64,000 bases of DNA, from contig NZ_CP014168.1 in NCBI RefSeq assembly GCF_001717955.1, positions 2,513,501 through 2,577,500 on the forward strand, given 5' to 3'. Positions 9,247-17,595 of this stretch are shown here, piece by piece. The position numbers and the translations under genes were made by a program. This DNA is from Sphingomonas panacis (GTDB taxonomy: Bacteria > Pseudomonadota > Alphaproteobacteria > Sphingomonadales > Sphingomonadaceae). The first letter of the stretch is position 1. The number at the start of each line of letters is the position of its first letter. Under the pieces are notes generated by a model. That model had not been told where the DNA came from, searched no databases, and saw only the letters and a list, made by a program, of their open reading frames with translations.

Positions 9247-10695
9247 ATGAATACAGCACAGTCCGCGCTCGTCGAGGCGGTTCGCGTCGCGCTTGGCGAC
9301 AAGGCCGTCGTCACCGACCGGCACGATATCGCGCCGTGGGAAAACGACTGGCGTGGTCGCTACCACGGCCATGCCCCTGCGATCCTCGCGCCCGACACCG
9401 TCGAGGGTGTCGCAACGATACTGAGGCTGGCACATGCGCGCGGCGTGCCGCTGGTGCCGCAGGGCGGCAATACTTCGATGGTCGGCGGGGCGACCCCGCC
9501 GGCGGATGGATCGGCGCTGATCCTGTCGCTGCGACGGATGAACCGCATCCGCGCGATGTCTGCGGCGGACAACCTCGTCGTCGCCGAAGCCGGGGTGATC
9601 CTCGCCGATCTGCACGCGGCGGCGGCGGAGCGGGGCCGGCGTTTCCCGTTGACGCTCGGGTCACGCGGCAGCGCGACGATCGGCGGGCTGACCTCCACCA
9701 ACGCAGGGGGCACGCAGGTGCTGCGCTTCGGCACGATGCGCGGGCTGGTCGCGGGCATCGAGGCGGTGCTGCCCGACGGCAGCATGCACGCCGGGCTGGC
9801 AGCGCTGAAAAAAGACAATCGCGGCTACGATCTCAACCAGTTGCTGATCGGCGCGGAGGGCACGCTCGGCATCATCACGGCGGTCACGCTGCGCCTGGTG
9901 CCCGCCGTGACAGATCGGGCGGTGGCGTGGGCCGCCGTCGCCGATCCCGCCGACGCGCTCGCGCTGTTGCGCCGGCTGGAAGCGGCGACTCATGCGATCG
10001 AGGGGTTTGAGATCATTCCCGGCGATTCGCTGCAGCTCGTGCTCGACCATATCCCGGGCACGCGTGCGCCGCTCGGCGGCGCGCATCGCTGGCATGTGCT
10101 GATCGAGGCGACGGCGAGCGACGCGCAGGAGGAAGCCCCCGCCGCGTTGCTCGAACGTCTGCTCGCCCCCGCCATCGCCGACGGGCAGGTCGCCGACGCG
10201 GTGATCGCGGCGAGCGAGGCGCAGGCGGACGCGTTCTGGCGAATCCGCGATTCGCTATCCGAAGCTGAGCGCGCCAGCGGCCCGGCGGTGCAGCACGACA
10301 TATCGGTGCCGGTGGCGGACATGCCGCGCTTCATGACCGAAGCGGCGACAGCGTGCGAAGCGCGCTTCGCAGGCGTCAGCGCCGCGGCGTTCGGGCATCT
10401 CGGCGACGGCAACGTGCATTTCCACGTCCGTGCGCCCGCCGGCGTAGATTCCGCGCTCTGGTATGCGGGGGACGCACCCGGCATCACCCGCTTCGTCAAC
10501 GATCTGGTCGTCGCCGCCGGCGGATCGATCTCGGCGGAACACGGTATCGGCCAGATGAAGCTGCACGAACTCGAACGGCTTTCCGCGCCGGCGCGGCTTG
10601 CCGCGCTCCGCGCGATCAAGGGCGCGCTCGATCCGCAGTGGATTATGAACCCCGGCAAGCTCGTCGCGCTTGCGCCGATCCCGCGCGCACCATAG
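9247..10695 (+). CDS. FAD-binding oxidoreductase, GlcD / D-2-hydroxyglutarate dehydrogenase type
   Basis: 482 aa from ATG 9247 (another ATG at 9229 gives 6 more residues). The N-terminal FAD_binding_4 domain has the PQGGNTSMVGGA dinucleotide segment and GLTSTNAGGT. The C-terminal FAD-oxidase domain carries HLGDGNVHFH and EHGIGQMKL, the metal and substrate residues of D-2-hydroxyacid dehydrogenases. It probably oxidises a D-2-hydroxyacid (D-2-hydroxyglutarate, D-lactate or glycolate) and passes electrons to quinone or ETF. Which substrate cannot be decided here. Confidence 0.88.
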   Translation: MNTAQSALVEAVRVALGDKAVVTDRHDIAPWENDWRGRYHGHAPAILAPDTVEGVATILRLAHARGVPLVPQGGNTSMVGGATPPADGSALILSLRRMNRIRAMSAADNLVVAEAGVILADLHAAAAERGRRFPLTLGSRGSATIGGLTSTNAGGTQVLRFGTMRGLVAGIEAVLPDGSMHAGLAALKKDNRGYDLNQLLIGAEGTLGIITAVTLRLVPAVTDRAVAWAAVADPADALALLRRLEAATHAIEGFEIIPGDSLQLVLDHIPGTRAPLGGAHRWHVLIEATASDAQEEAPAALLERLLAPAIADGQVADAVIAASEAQADAFWRIRDSLSEAERASGPAVQHDISVPVADMPRFMTEAATACEARFAGVSAAAFGHLGDGNVHFHVRAPAGVDSALWYAGDAPGITRFVNDLVVAAGGSISAEHGIGQMKLHELERLSAPARLAALRAIKGALDPQWIMNPGKLVALAPIPRAP

Positions 10696-10757
10696 AGGCC
10701 ACCGCCAATCGGCGCGCTCGATAGAGGCCCGCTTACACGACCCTTTGGAGATGAAAT

Positions 10758-11534
10758 ATGGCCAGCGCGCCGCAACAAGCCTCGCTTCCCTTGTTCTACA
10801 ACGCGCTCGAGCCGCTTTCGAGCGGGGCACATGCCGCGTTCAAGCTGCGCCAGATCGACAGCGCGCCGTTCCTCGTCAACCAGCATGCGATTCCCGTAAC
10901 GGTCGATGAGTTCATCCACGTCCAGCGGTCGATGCCGATCGTCTTCACCGCCGGCGACGAGCCGGTCCCGATCGCGCTGATGGGCCTGAACGAGGGCGTC
11001 AACGTCTTCATCGACGACGAGGGCAAGCTGAGCGACCCGTCGACCTACGTTCCGGCCTATGTCCGCCGCTATCCGTTCATGCTCGCCAGGCTGACCCCGG
11101 ATGCGCAGGAACTGTCGCTGTGCTTCGATTCGACCGCCGACGTGATCGGCGCGTTCGAGGAGGGTGAGCCGCTGTTCGAGGACGGCAAGCCGACCGCGAT
11201 CGTCCAGAACATCCTCCAGTTCAACGAGATGTTCGAAGAGGCGGGCGCCCGCACCGGCAATTTCATGCGCGAACTGCGCGAACTCGGCCTGCTGATGGAA
11301 GGCGAGATTTCGATCCAGCCCGAGGGCGCGCCGCAGCCGTTCGTCTATCGCGGCTTCCAGATGGTCAACGAGGAGAAGCTCAACGAGCTGCGCGGCGACC
11401 AGCTACGGAAAATCCAGAAGAACGGCATGTTGCCGCTGCTGTATGCGCACCTCTTCTCGCTGCAACTGATGCCGCAACTGTTCGACCGCCAGAACCGCGC
11501 CGGCAAGGTGCCGCTGCCCCCGCTCGCGAGCTGA
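10758..11534 (+). CDS. SapC family protein
   Basis: 258 aa. It resembles the SapC family (PF07277) over its whole length: FLVNQHAIPVTVDEFIHVQR, then a YVPAYVRRYPF motif, then a C-terminal MLPLLYAHLFSLQLMP segment. The family is common in Caulobacterales and Sphingomonadales near TonB-dependent receptors; its biochemical role is undefined. There is no signal peptide. GGAG precedes the ATG and a strong intrinsic terminator follows. A paralogue is encoded at 57003-57749. Confidence 0.88.
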   Translation: MASAPQQASLPLFYNALEPLSSGAHAAFKLRQIDSAPFLVNQHAIPVTVDEFIHVQRSMPIVFTAGDEPVPIALMGLNEGVNVFIDDEGKLSDPSTYVPAYVRRYPFMLARLTPDAQELSLCFDSTADVIGAFEEGEPLFEDGKPTAIVQNILQFNEMFEEAGARTGNFMRELRELGLLMEGEISIQPEGAPQPFVYRGFQMVNEEKLNELRGDQLRKIQKNGMLPLLYAHLFSLQLMPQLFDRQNRAGKVPLPPLAS

Positions 11535-11577
11535 GCGGGGCGGGCGCACCCCGCTCCGCTTTTCCGAGCCGGTTTAC

Positions 11578-11614
11578 AAATGGGCTTCCGCACGCGCGGG
11601 AGCCCATTTTGTTT
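11578..11614 (+). terminator. Intrinsic terminator of the SapC gene
   Basis: AAATGGGCTTCCGC and its complement form a stem with a short loop, followed by TTTTGTTT. Confidence 0.85.
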
Positions 11615-11742
11615 GGTGGGTGGTGGGCGCATCGCGCGGCACCGCATCATGATCGCGCAACCGCGGATGCGGCGTGAACATGTCACAAAAGCGTAAGATT
11701 TCCGCCGCTTGCGGTCATTCGTCGCAATGTGATTTTTTAGCC

Positions 11743-11771
11743 TTGAAGCCCCCATACCCCCTGCCTATATT
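11743..11771 (+). promoter_or_regulatory. Sigma-70 promoter of the small RNA
   Basis: -35 TTGAAG (11743-11748), 17-base spacer, -10 TATATT (11766-11771). A start about 7 bases downstream would fall at G11778, the first base of the RNA's first stem. Confidence 0.75.
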
Positions 11772-11777
11772 GCGGTT

Positions 11778-11881
11778 GCGTGGCTTCGTGTCCCCCCTTT
11801 CGCGAGGCCATGCGATACGCTTTCAGCGTATCTCCTCCCTGAACCTTGGCCACCGCGTGCTCCGCACGCGGTGGTTTTTTT
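11778..11881 (+). ncRNA. Candidate trans-acting small RNA (about 104 nt)
   Basis: No protein frame fits this interval, which is bracketed by a near-consensus promoter and an intrinsic terminator. The RNA would fold into: stem 1 (11778-11788 with 11803-11813, 11 bp with two G-U pairs) whose 14-nt loop carries six consecutive C; stem 2 (11814-11821 with 11825-11832, 8 perfect bp, loop TTC); an unpaired TCCTCCCT (11833-11840), complementary to Shine-Dalgarno sequences; and a terminator hairpin (11850-11874) followed by seven T. C-rich loops and anti-SD segments are the hallmark of alphaproteobacterial base-pairing sRNAs. The exact Rfam family was not determined. Confidence 0.72.
11850..11881 (+). 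terminator. Intrinsic terminator of the small RNA
   Basis: An 11-bp perfect stem CCACCGCGTGC / GCACGCGGTGG with a 3-base loop, followed by TTTTTTT. Confidence 0.9.
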
Positions 11882-11927
11882 GTGTCCTGGTGCGAAGCGT
11901 TCGGCAGGGTCGCGTGCGGGCAGGCGG

Positions 11928-12779
11928 CTATTCCGCCGCGATGGCGCTCGGTCTGGGCAGCGCTTCGTCGGCGACCGCGGCGATGATCCGGCGCAGCAGC
12001 GCGGCGGTCGCGATCAGTCCGTCGCCGGGCTGGTCGAGCGCGGTGTCGAGATACAATGCGCGATCGAACTCCAGTTGCACCGCGAAGATGTGCCGTGCCG
12101 GGTCGGCGTGTGTGTCGATGATGTGTCCGCCCGCATAGGGCACGTTGAGCGCGACCGGCACGCCGGCGGCCTGGGCCTCGGCCTCGATCCGCGCGACCAT
12201 GCGGGAGGGCGCGGCGCGGCCGAAGCGGTCGCCGATCACCAGCCGCGCCTGCCCGCCGCCAAGCGACGGCATCGAATGCACGTCGAGCAGCACCGCCACG
12301 CCGAAACGCGCCCGTGCGGCCTCCAGCAGCCCGCCCAGCGCGGCGTGATAGGGCCGGTAATCCTGAACGATCCGCGCGGTGACTTCCTGGCCATCGAGCT
12401 TGCGCCGCCAGATCTCGCCGGTGCTGGCGGTGCGGCGCGGGATCAGCCCGAGCCCGCCGCGCAGCTTCGCGGTCGCAACCGGCAGCGATTTGGCGGAGAC
12501 GCCCGTGTCGATCGCGGGATCGCGCTCCTGCTCGCTGCGGTTGAGGTCGATCCAGGCGCGCGCGCGGCGCTGGACGATCATCGTCTTGTCGTTGCGCGCC
12601 GCCAGTGCGAGCGCGTCGGCGTGGCGATCCTCGAGCCCGACGAGCGTTTCCGGCGGGACTCGCAGAGCGGCCCGCATCGCCAGCGGATAGTCCCGCCCCG
12701 CGTGTGGCACCGACAGCACGATCGGGCTGACCGGGGCGCCCGCGCCGTACAGATCGAAAGACGGAAGTGCCTGCGCCAT
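11928..12779 (-). CDS. N-formylglutamate amidohydrolase family protein
   Basis: 283 aa from ATG 12779. It shows the family's (PF05013) metal and substrate motifs: SVPHAGRDYP near the N-terminus, VGLEDRHAD, LLDVHSMP in the middle and GGHIIDTHAD towards the C-terminus. Family members hydrolyse N-formyl-L-glutamate to glutamate and formate at the end of histidine degradation, but no hut genes are nearby, so a different N-acyl substrate is possible. It is divergent from cpdR, a neighbourhood seen in other alphaproteobacteria. Confidence 0.85.
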   Translation of the reverse strand: MAQALPSFDLYGAGAPVSPIVLSVPHAGRDYPLAMRAALRVPPETLVGLEDRHADALALAARNDKTMIVQRRARAWIDLNRSEQERDPAIDTGVSAKSLPVATAKLRGGLGLIPRRTASTGEIWRRKLDGQEVTARIVQDYRPYHAALGGLLEAARARFGVAVLLDVHSMPSLGGGQARLVIGDRFGRAAPSRMVARIEAEAQAAGVPVALNVPYAGGHIIDTHADPARHIFAVQLEFDRALYLDTALDQPGDGLIATAALLRRIIAAVADEALPRPSAIAAE

Positions 12780-12888
12780 CAAGCGGAGCCTACGCGCGGC
12801 CACGGGCTACCGCAATCGCGGGATCGCGGCTGGAAAATGTTAAGGGCTTTGCGCATAGACGCCGATCCAAGGGCTTGGGCGAAACGCG

Positions 12889-13263
12889 ATGATACGGATC
12901 TTGTTGGCGGAGGACGATCGCGTGATGCGCGAGTACCTCACACGCGCGCTGGAGCGCTCGGGCTATGCGGTGAGTGCAGTCGATCGCGGCACGGCTGCGG
13001 TCCCGCTGCTGGAGACCGAACCTTTCGACCTGCTGCTGACCGACATCGTCATGCCCGAGATGGACGGCATCGAACTCGCACAGCGCGCCGGCGTGATCGC
13101 GCCCGATTTGCGCGTGATGTTCATCACCGGCTTCGCGGCGGTCACGCTCAAGGCCGGAAACGCAGTGCCGCAGGCGCGCGTGCTCTCCAAACCTTTCCAC
13201 CTGCGCGACCTCGTGCTGGAGGTGGACCGCATGTTCGAGATGGAGCGCGTGAGCGGCGGCTGA
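12889..13263 (+). CDS. cpdR: Single-domain response regulator CpdR
   Basis: 124 aa, one receiver domain and no output domain. Acidic pocket Glu8/Asp9/Asp10, phosphoacceptor Asp52 in LLLTDIVMPEMDG, Thr80, and Lys101 in LSKPFH. Length, the ILLAEDDRVMREYL start and the VMFITGFAAVTL segment fit CpdR, which in Caulobacter is phosphorylated through CckA-ChpT and, when unphosphorylated, primes ClpXP to degrade cell-cycle proteins. Adjacency to an N-formylglutamate amidohydrolase and tRNA-Val supports the name. The function is inferred from the family. Confidence 0.87.
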   Translation: MIRILLAEDDRVMREYLTRALERSGYAVSAVDRGTAAVPLLETEPFDLLLTDIVMPEMDGIELAQRAGVIAPDLRVMFITGFAAVTLKAGNAVPQARVLSKPFHLRDLVLEVDRMFEMERVSGG

Positions 13264-13344
13264 TTTTTCTGACAAACCGTGCTTGCGCGAGGGGCCAACC
13301 CTCGTTATTGGGCGCGGCTCGCAAGGCTTACGGGCCAAGCGCGT

Positions 13345-13419
13345 GGGCGTGTAGCTCAGTGGTAGAGCACTGTGTTGACATCGCAGGGGTCGCAAGTTCA
13401 ATCCTTGCCACGCCCACCA
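13345..13419 (+). tRNA. tRNA-Val (anticodon GAC)
   Basis: Complete cloverleaf: acceptor GGGCGTG / CACGCCC, D-arm GCTC-GAGC, anticodon stem CTGTG/CGCAG with loop TTGACAT (anticodon GAC), T-arm GCAAG-TTCAATC-CTTGC, discriminator A, and encoded CCA. Confidence 0.97.
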
Positions 13420-13421
13420 TT

Positions 13422-13458
13422 AAAGGGCCGCTGATCCGCCGGATCAGCGGCCCTTTTT
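13422..13458 (+). terminator. Intrinsic terminator after tRNA-Val
   Basis: A 16-bp GC-rich stem (AAAGGGCCGCTGATCC and complement) with a 3-base loop, ending in TTTTT. Confidence 0.88.
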
Positions 13459-13524
13459 GCTGTGGCCCGCTTGCCGCCGCCGCGCGCGCCGTTAAACATC
13501 CGTGCGGGCAGGGGAGACGCGGAC

Positions 13525-15120
13525 GTGGCGACGATGATAGCAGGAGCGGGCTCGCCCGAGCCGACGCGGCGCGACATTCAGCGCGTCATCGCCGCATCGT
13601 CGTTCGGCACCATGTTCGAATGGTATGATTTCTTCATCTACGGCACGCTCGCCAAATATATCGGTGAGGCATATTTCCCGACCGACAACGTCACGGTGCA
13701 GACGCTGCTGACGTGGGCGGGGTTCGCGGTCGGCTTCGGGTTCAGGCCGCTGGGCGCCATCCTGTTCGGGTTTCTGGGTGACCGGCTCGGGCGCAAATAC
13801 ACCTTCCTCGTCACGATCGCGTTGATGGGGCTGGCGACCGCCGGCGTCGGGCTGGTGCCGTCGAGCGCGTCGATCGGGCTGGTCGCGCCAGTGATCGTGA
13901 TCGGCCTGCGGATCTTGCAGGGGCTGGCGCTGGGCGGTGAATATGGCGGCGCGGCGATCTACGTCGCCGAGCATTCGCCGCCGGGGAAGAGCGGCTTTTA
14001 CACCAGTTTCATCCAGGCGAGCGTGGTCGGCGGTTTCCTGCTCAGCCTGATCGTGGTGCTGTCGGCCAAGGCGTTGATGCCGGCGGCAGTGTGGGCGGAC
14101 TGGGGCTGGCGGTTTCCGTTCGTGTTCTCGCTGGTGCTGCTGTCGATCTCGCTGTGGATGCGGCTCAAGCTGTCCGAAAGCCCGGTGTTCCGCGCGATGA
14201 AGGAAAGCGGCGAGACGGCGGTGAACCCGTTCGTCGAGAGCTTCACCTTTCCCGGTAACCTCAAGCGGATATTCGTTGCCCTGTTCGGCATTTCGGCCGG
14301 GCTGACGGTGATCTGGTACACCGCGATGTTCAGCGTGCTGGTGTTCCTCGGCACGATGCGAGTCGACGATACCGCCGCGCAGATCATCATCGGCGTGGGG
14401 GCTGCGAGCGGGCTGGGGTTCTTCGTGCTGTTCGGCTGGTTGTCCGACCGGATCGGGCGCAAGACGCCGATCGTGGTCGGCTATGCGGCGACGCTCCTGC
14501 TGCTGTTCCCGATCTACTGGATGATGGGCAGTGCCGCCAACCCCGCGCTGGCCGAGGCGTCGCGCCGCGCGCCGGTGGTCGTGTCGGGGCCGCACTGCGC
14601 CTATGATCCGTTCGCCAAGAAGCAGACCGATGCCTGCGGCAAGCTGCTCGATTATTTCTCGAAGAAGGGCGTGCCGTACCGCAAGGCGCATACCCCGGTG
14701 ACCTTGGTGCTGATCGGCGGCGAGGCGGTGCGCGATACCAGCCGCGCGGGGCTGGACGCGGCGCTGACGCAGGCCGGCTACCAGCTCGACAAGGTCGTGC
14801 CGTCGGTCCGCAACATCGCGGTGATGCTGGTCGCGATCGTGATGCTGGGCGCGCTGTCGGGGCTGACCTTCGGGCCGGTCGCGGCGCTGCTGTCGGAGAT
14901 GTTTCCGCCGCGCATCCGCTACAGCTCGATGTCGATTCCCTATCATATCGGGACCGGCTATTTCGGCGGGTTCCTGCCGTTCATCAGCCAGTACATCATC
15001 GCGCGCACCGGCAACCCGTATTCGGGGCTGTGGTATACGATGGCGGTGGTGGCGATGGCGTTGCTGGTGACGATCTGGGGATTGGGCGAGACGCGCGCCG
15101 GCACCGCGGAAGTCGAGTAA
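13525..15120 (+). CDS. MFS transporter, metabolite:H+ symporter (MHS) type
   Basis: 531 aa from GTG 13525, which follows GGGGAG at 8 bases; ATG 13534 is the alternative. The MHS pattern is clear: FGTMFEWYDFFIYG in TM1, GFLGDRLGRKYTFL after TM2, GGEYGGAAIYVAEH in TM4-5, and SMSIPYHIGTGYFGGFLPF in the C-terminal half. Between the eighth and ninth membrane spans is an extra soluble segment of about 95 residues containing two Cys. Substrates of MHS carriers include dicarboxylates, betaine and shikimate; the one here is unknown. Confidence 0.88.
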   Translation: MATMIAGAGSPEPTRRDIQRVIAASSFGTMFEWYDFFIYGTLAKYIGEAYFPTDNVTVQTLLTWAGFAVGFGFRPLGAILFGFLGDRLGRKYTFLVTIALMGLATAGVGLVPSSASIGLVAPVIVIGLRILQGLALGGEYGGAAIYVAEHSPPGKSGFYTSFIQASVVGGFLLSLIVVLSAKALMPAAVWADWGWRFPFVFSLVLLSISLWMRLKLSESPVFRAMKESGETAVNPFVESFTFPGNLKRIFVALFGISAGLTVIWYTAMFSVLVFLGTMRVDDTAAQIIIGVGAASGLGFFVLFGWLSDRIGRKTPIVVGYAATLLLLFPIYWMMGSAANPALAEASRRAPVVVSGPHCAYDPFAKKQTDACGKLLDYFSKKGVPYRKAHTPVTLVLIGGEAVRDTSRAGLDAALTQAGYQLDKVVPSVRNIAVMLVAIVMLGALSGLTFGPVAALLSEMFPPRIRYSSMSIPYHIGTGYFGGFLPFISQYIIARTGNPYSGLWYTMAVVAMALLVTIWGLGETRAGTAEVE

Positions 15121-15167
15121 GCGCGCGCGGATTGCCGCGCGGGGTGCGCCGCCCTAGATCGGCTGCG

Positions 15168-15926
15168 ATGGATGATCCGCAAACTTCGGTCCCCGCCGCA
15201 ACGCTGGTGATCTTCCGCGACCGGGACGGTGCCGTGCCGGACCTGCTGATGGTCGAGCGCGCGAAGGCGATGGCGTTCGCGGGCGGCGCGACGGTGTTCC
15301 CCGGCGGGCGGGTCGATCCGGGCGATCATGCGCTGGCGGCAGGGTTCGACGGCGATCCCGACGACATTGCCGCGCGGATTGCCGCGATCCGCGAGACGAT
15401 CGAGGAAGCCGGCGTGCCGGTCGGCCTTACGCCGATGCCCGATGCGGTGGCGCTGGCGGGCCTGCGGGCAGCGTTGCACGATGGTGTGGCGCTGGGTGCG
15501 GCGCTGCACGCGGGCGGCTTCACGATCGATCCCGCGGCGTTGGTGCCGTTTGCGCGGTGGGTGCCGGCGCACCGCGCGCGGCGGGTGTTCGACACGCGCT
15601 TCTACCTCGCCGCACTTCCTGCGGGTGCGCCGGAGCCGGTGGTCGATGCGACCGAGAACACCTGCGTCTTCTGGGCGAGCGCGCGCGGCGTGCTGGAGGA
15701 GGCTGCGGCGGGGCGGCAGCATGTGATCTTCCCGACCCGCCGCAATCTCGAACGGCTCGCGCAATATGCGGATTTCGCGCAGGCGCGCGCCGACGCCTTG
15801 GCCTATCCGATCCGAACCGTTTCACCGTGGACCGAGGATCGCGCCGGCGTGGCGCACCTCTGCATCCCGGATGATCTCGGTTATCCGGTGACGGCCGAGC
15901 CGGTTGCGAACGCAAAGCGCGGGTGA
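15168..15926 (+). CDS. Nudix hydrolase, NUDT19-like
   Basis: 252 aa. The Nudix box is split: GGRVDPGD at about residues 46-53 is separated by roughly 20 residues from the catalytic helix AAIRETIEEAGV. That insertion and the flanking VFPGG and FDTRFYLAALP segments are typical of the NUDT7/NUDT19-type group, whose members cleave CoA derivatives or other nucleoside diphosphate compounds. The stop overlaps the start of the next gene (TGATG), indicating co-translation. Confidence 0.82.
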   Translation: MDDPQTSVPAATLVIFRDRDGAVPDLLMVERAKAMAFAGGATVFPGGRVDPGDHALAAGFDGDPDDIAARIAAIRETIEEAGVPVGLTPMPDAVALAGLRAALHDGVALGAALHAGGFTIDPAALVPFARWVPAHRARRVFDTRFYLAALPAGAPEPVVDATENTCVFWASARGVLEEAAAGRQHVIFPTRRNLERLAQYADFAQARADALAYPIRTVSPWTEDRAGVAHLCIPDDLGYPVTAEPVANAKRG

Positions 15927-16651
15927 TGGCGGCGTTCCGAAGCGCCGCGCTGGCGGTGCTGATCGCGGCGCTGCTGCTGGTGCTGATCCTCGCCGCGATC
16001 GCCGGCTTGCGTAGCAACCCCGAGGATCTGCCGTGGACGCCGCTGCATCTGAGCCAGCCGGTCGGGCTGTTCACCGGCCGCAAGCTCGCCGGGCTGCACG
16101 ACAAAGGGCCGAAATGCGAGAAACTGCTCACCGAGGCCGGGGTGCGGTTCGAGACCGCGCCGCCGATCAAGGACGGCATCTGCGGCTATACCGACGGGCT
16201 GCGCCTCGCGGCGAGCGGTGCGCGGCGAATCGTGCTCGCGCCGGCTGATCCGGTGATGGCGTGCCCGGTCGCGGCCGGCTTGGCGATGTGGGAGTGGAAC
16301 ATCGTCCAGCCCGCCGCGCAGCGCTATCTCGGCGCGCCGGTGGTCGCGATCGAGCAACTCGGCACCTATAATTGCCGGTCAATCCGCGGCAGCGCCACGG
16401 CGCTGAGCGAACATGGCAGCGCCGACGCGATCGACGTTTCGGCGTTCCGGCTGGCGGATGGCACGCGCATCACGCTGAGCGACGATTGGAAGGGCGACGG
16501 CCCGCGCGCGACCTTCCTCCACACCGTCCGTAACGGCGCCTGCAAGTTGTTCTCGACCGTGCTGTCGCCCGAATATAACGCCGCGCACCGCAACCATCTG
16601 CATCTCGATCAGGCGGCACGCGGCGCAATGGGCTGGCGCGCGTGCCGGTGA
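15926..16651 (+). CDS. Extensin-like C-terminal domain protein
   Basis: 241 aa. One N-terminal membrane segment (about residues 6-28), then an extensin-like domain (PF06904) with CGYTDGLRL, YNCRSIRGS, LSEHGSADAIDVSAFRL and HRNHLHLD. Conserved Cys and the SEHGxxxAIDVxxF core resemble the D-Ala-D-Ala-peptidase/His-metal fold, so a role in the periplasm on cell-wall material is plausible. ATG 15926 overlaps the Nudix stop; a GTG three bases upstream is possible. Confidence 0.83.
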   Translation: MAAFRSAALAVLIAALLLVLILAAIAGLRSNPEDLPWTPLHLSQPVGLFTGRKLAGLHDKGPKCEKLLTEAGVRFETAPPIKDGICGYTDGLRLAASGARRIVLAPADPVMACPVAAGLAMWEWNIVQPAAQRYLGAPVVAIEQLGTYNCRSIRGSATALSEHGSADAIDVSAFRLADGTRITLSDDWKGDGPRATFLHTVRNGACKLFSTVLSPEYNAAHRNHLHLDQAARGAMGWRACR

Positions 16652-16662
16652 CGTGAGATCCA

Positions 16663-17163
16663 TCAGTCGATCAGCGCCCGAACATCCTTGAGCAGAACGA
16701 ACATGTGGAACGGGTCGGTCGGCGAGGGCAGGAAATCGTGGCGTTCGTAAAAGGCGCGCGCGTTGTCGTCCTTGGCATGTACCACGAAGGCGCGGATGCC
16801 GGCGATCTCCGCCGCCTGCAATGTCCGAAGCATGGCGTCTTTCAACAATCCGGCGCCAAGGCGCTGGCCCTGCCGGTCAATGCCGACGGCAAGCCGCGCC
16901 AGCAGCATGACCGGGACAGGATGGCGGGCGAGACCTTTTTTGAGGCGCTCGGCGGCGTCGTCAAAGGCGATGTGGCCCACCGCGAGCGTGTAGAATCCAA
17001 CCACATGCTCGTCGTCGAGTGCGACATAGGTCCGCGACGCGCCGGCCTGCTGGTTCTGCCACGCATAGCGCGTGAGATAGCGGTTCAGTGCTTCCTTCCC
17101 ACAGTCGAACCCTGCGATGGCGTGGCCGGGTCGCAGCGTCTCGATACGCAAGCCTTCACTCAC
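16663..17163 (-). CDS. GNAT-fold toxin of a type II toxin-antitoxin pair (TacT-like)
   Basis: 166 aa from GTG 17163, which overlaps the antitoxin stop as GTGA. GNAT core: YVALDDEHVVGFYTLAVGHI for beta-4, RLAVGIDRQGQRLGAGLLKDA for the acetyl-CoA binding loop, and AFYERHDFLPSP near the end. Length and layout match acetyltransferase toxins that N-acetylate aminoacyl-tRNAs and stop translation. The longer in-frame start at 17265 would overlap the antitoxin by about 100 bases and is disfavoured. Confidence 0.85.
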   Translation of the reverse strand: MSEGLRIETLRPGHAIAGFDCGKEALNRYLTRYAWQNQQAGASRTYVALDDEHVVGFYTLAVGHIAFDDAAERLKKGLARHPVPVMLLARLAVGIDRQGQRLGAGLLKDAMLRTLQAAEIAGIRAFVVHAKDDNARAFYERHDFLPSPTDPFHMFVLLKDVRALID

Positions 17164-17450
17164 TTGGGCAGACGTATGTCGAACGGACCCGGCTCGGACA
17201 GCAGTCTGGCCAGCCGTGGCAGCGGGCGCGTTGGTGCGTCCAGTGCCGTTTGAAAAGCGGCCCATTGCTCGGCATCGAGGCCGAAATGCTGCCGATCGGG
17301 CAGCGTCTCTTCCGCACGGGCAAGCGCGCTCTCCAGCACGAACTCACTAACCGACCGGCTGCTCGCGCGGGCCGCCGTCTGGAGGATATGCTTCGCCGCC
17401 GCGGTGACGCGGAGATCGACCTTTTCCGTGCGGGATGATGTCGTGACCAT
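17160..17450 (-). CDS. DUF1778-family antitoxin (TacA-like)
   Basis: 96 aa. The N-terminal half, TEKVDLRVTAAAKHILQTAA then SVSEFVLESAL, is a ribbon-helix-helix DNA-binding domain of the DUF1778 family. The C-terminal part (LPDRQHFGLDAEQWAAFQTA) is the toxin-wrapping tail. It precedes the GNAT toxin and overlaps it by 4 bases, as expected for a co-translated pair with autoregulation. Start ATG 17450 was chosen over 17483 because AAAGG lies upstream and the RHH begins directly after it. Confidence 0.87.
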   Translation of the reverse strand: MVTTSSRTEKVDLRVTAAAKHILQTAARASSRSVSEFVLESALARAEETLPDRQHFGLDAEQWAAFQTALDAPTRPLPRLARLLSEPGPFDIRLPK

Positions 17451-17553
17451 GAGCGAGCCAACCTTTCTTGGCCACTCTACCATAGTTGCCCGACATTGTC
17501 ATGACAAACCGAAGCCAATCAAGCTTGTGCGGGAGGACGCATTCGGCAGCGAT

Positions 17554-17580
17554 GCCCCCTCCCGCTTGCGGGAGGGGGGC
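17554..17580. repeat. Short GC hairpin
   Basis: Perfect inverted repeat CCCCCTCCCGC / GCGGGAGGGGG with a 2-base loop, between the toxin-antitoxin pair and the orphan gene. There is no T-tract. Confidence 0.6.
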
Positions 17581-17595
17581 GTCACCGCATGCCGT

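Noticed and set aside
11680..11698. Pho-box-like TGTCACAAAAGCGTAAG before the sRNA
   Set aside because: Only one half-site is convincing, and it is about 45 bases from the -35.
17163..17265. N-terminal extension of the GNAT toxin
   Set aside because: It would read through the antitoxin gene; the GTG overlapping the antitoxin stop fits family length.
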